This document shows, one piece after another, positions 63,595-64,000 of a stretch of DNA of 64,000 bases (position 1 is its first letter; each line of letters begins with the position of its first letter). The stretch is from Xanthomonas indica (GTDB taxonomy: Bacteria > Pseudomonadota > Gammaproteobacteria > Xanthomonadales > Xanthomonadaceae), in contig NZ_CP131914.1 in assembly GCF_040529045.1 (NCBI RefSeq), positions 1,906,501 through 1,970,500 on the forward strand. The letters are read 5' to 3'. The position numbers and the translations under genes were made by a program. The notes under the pieces were generated by a model. It was not told where the DNA came from. It was given only the letters and a program-made list of their open reading frames with translations, and searched no databases.

Positions 63595-64000
63595 TCAAGC
63601 CGGCGGCGCAAACCGTGCCGCCGCCAGGCGGATGCTCCACACCAGTTCCACCATCGCCAGGTTGTTGAGCAGCGCCTCGCCGCCCAACACCAGCCAGTAG
63701 CCGGCGCCGTCGACCCAGAACGGCACGAACGACCAGTCCGGCAGCAGCAGTTGCGGCTCGCTGTAGAACGCCACGTAGCGGTGCGCGCCGTGCCAGCCGC
63801 GTGCGCTCTGGCGCTGGGCGAAGCCGGCGAAGTCGGCCGCGGCCACGCTCAGCGTCTCGGCCTGCTCCTGGTCCAGGCCGGCATGGCCCAGGCAGAAGCC
63901 GCTGTCGGAGGCCAGCACCGCGCGGCGTTCGGCCGACAGCGGCGCGATCACGTGCTGGGCGAAATCGTCCAGGCGGATTTCCGGGCCCGGCACGGCGCGC
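63595..64000 (-). CDS. hypothetical protein, probably cut by right edge
   Basis: At least 132 residues from a GTG at 63993, but the frame stays open to the window edge, so the true start may lie outside. The visible part has no membrane segment. Marks are a Trp/Tyr-rich core (GWHGAHRYVAFYSEPQLLLP, DWSFVPFWVDGAGYWLVLGG). No family recognised. It is convergent with purT. Confidence 0.6.
   Translation of the reverse strand, partial: RAVPGPEIRLDDFAQHVIAPLSAERRAVLASDSGFCLGHAGLDQEQAETLSVAAADFAGFAQRQSARGWHGAHRYVAFYSEPQLLLPDWSFVPFWVDGAGYWLVLGGEALLNNLAMVELVWSIRLAAARFAPPA

Overview
The window is a contiguous piece of a high-GC (by eye about 68-70%) gammaproteobacterial chromosome, most likely Xanthomonas or a close Xanthomonadaceae relative. 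The reasons are a Q-rich XVIPCD-type secretion domain, a histone-H1-like Lys/Ala protein with a DUF6496-type N-terminus, an M2 (ACE-like) peptidase, TTG/GTG starts for minD and minC, and many short intergenic inverted repeats of the GTAGGAGCGGCTTCAGCC kind. No rRNA, tRNA, CRISPR array, intact insertion sequence or prophage is visible. Most of the window is core chromosome with short accessory patches.

Layout. 1-4.5 kb: ferritin-like protein (cut by the edge), Prx5 peroxiredoxin, Hsp20 behind a sigma32-type promoter, CbpA-type co-chaperone, PilH-like receiver and an AcuI-type reductase. 4.5-8.8 kb: hflK-hflC-DUF2065-purA. 9-16.7 kb: a DUF1444-like protein, a TPR-GGDEF diguanylate cyclase, and a type IV secretion effector/immunity-like pair whose effector is broken by an in-frame stop. 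16.8-27 kb: UvrA2-type ATPase, SDR oxidoreductase, GH3 glycosidase, DUF763, PAP2 protein, H1-like protein and a MazG-like pyrophosphohydrolase. 27-31.6 kb: zinc alcohol dehydrogenase and a tightly coupled four-gene operon (acyl-CoA-dehydrogenase-like, PIG-L deacetylase, methyltransferase, GT2). 31.6-39.2 kb: a 647-bp gene-free region with a DnaA-box cluster, katE, gcvP under a tandem glycine riboswitch, and a Bcr/CflA transporter. 39.2-47.1 kb: small enzymes, the M2 peptidase, and a lipid A modification module (phosphoethanolamine transferase plus PAP2) divergent from a two-component system. 47.1-50.2 kb: GNAT-minC-minD-minE. 50.4-54.3 kb: a DesKR-type two-component system, an SRPBCC-like protein and DUF423. 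54.5-60 kb: membrane and secreted proteins, a VanY-type peptidase, an APH-family kinase and a six-gene SPFH operon with a palindromic operator. 60.4-64 kb: a Rieske oxygenase overlapping a hexapeptide acyltransferase, purT, and a hypothetical gene at the right edge.

How the genes work together. Protein quality control is concentrated at the left (Hsp20, CbpA, HflKC; the first and possibly the last are under sigma32-type promoters). Envelope functions recur: the Ept/PAP2 module with its regulators, the secreted peptidases, and the SPFH operon. The best candidates for undescribed biology are the SPFH-RHH-DUF4177-PH operon, the ACAD/PIG-L/methyltransferase/GT2 operon, the Rieske/hexapeptide pair, and a family of G-rich repeats that sit directly after stop codons in sense orientation and have the G-run spacing of RNA G-quadruplexes. 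All assignments come from reading translated motifs; no database search was run.
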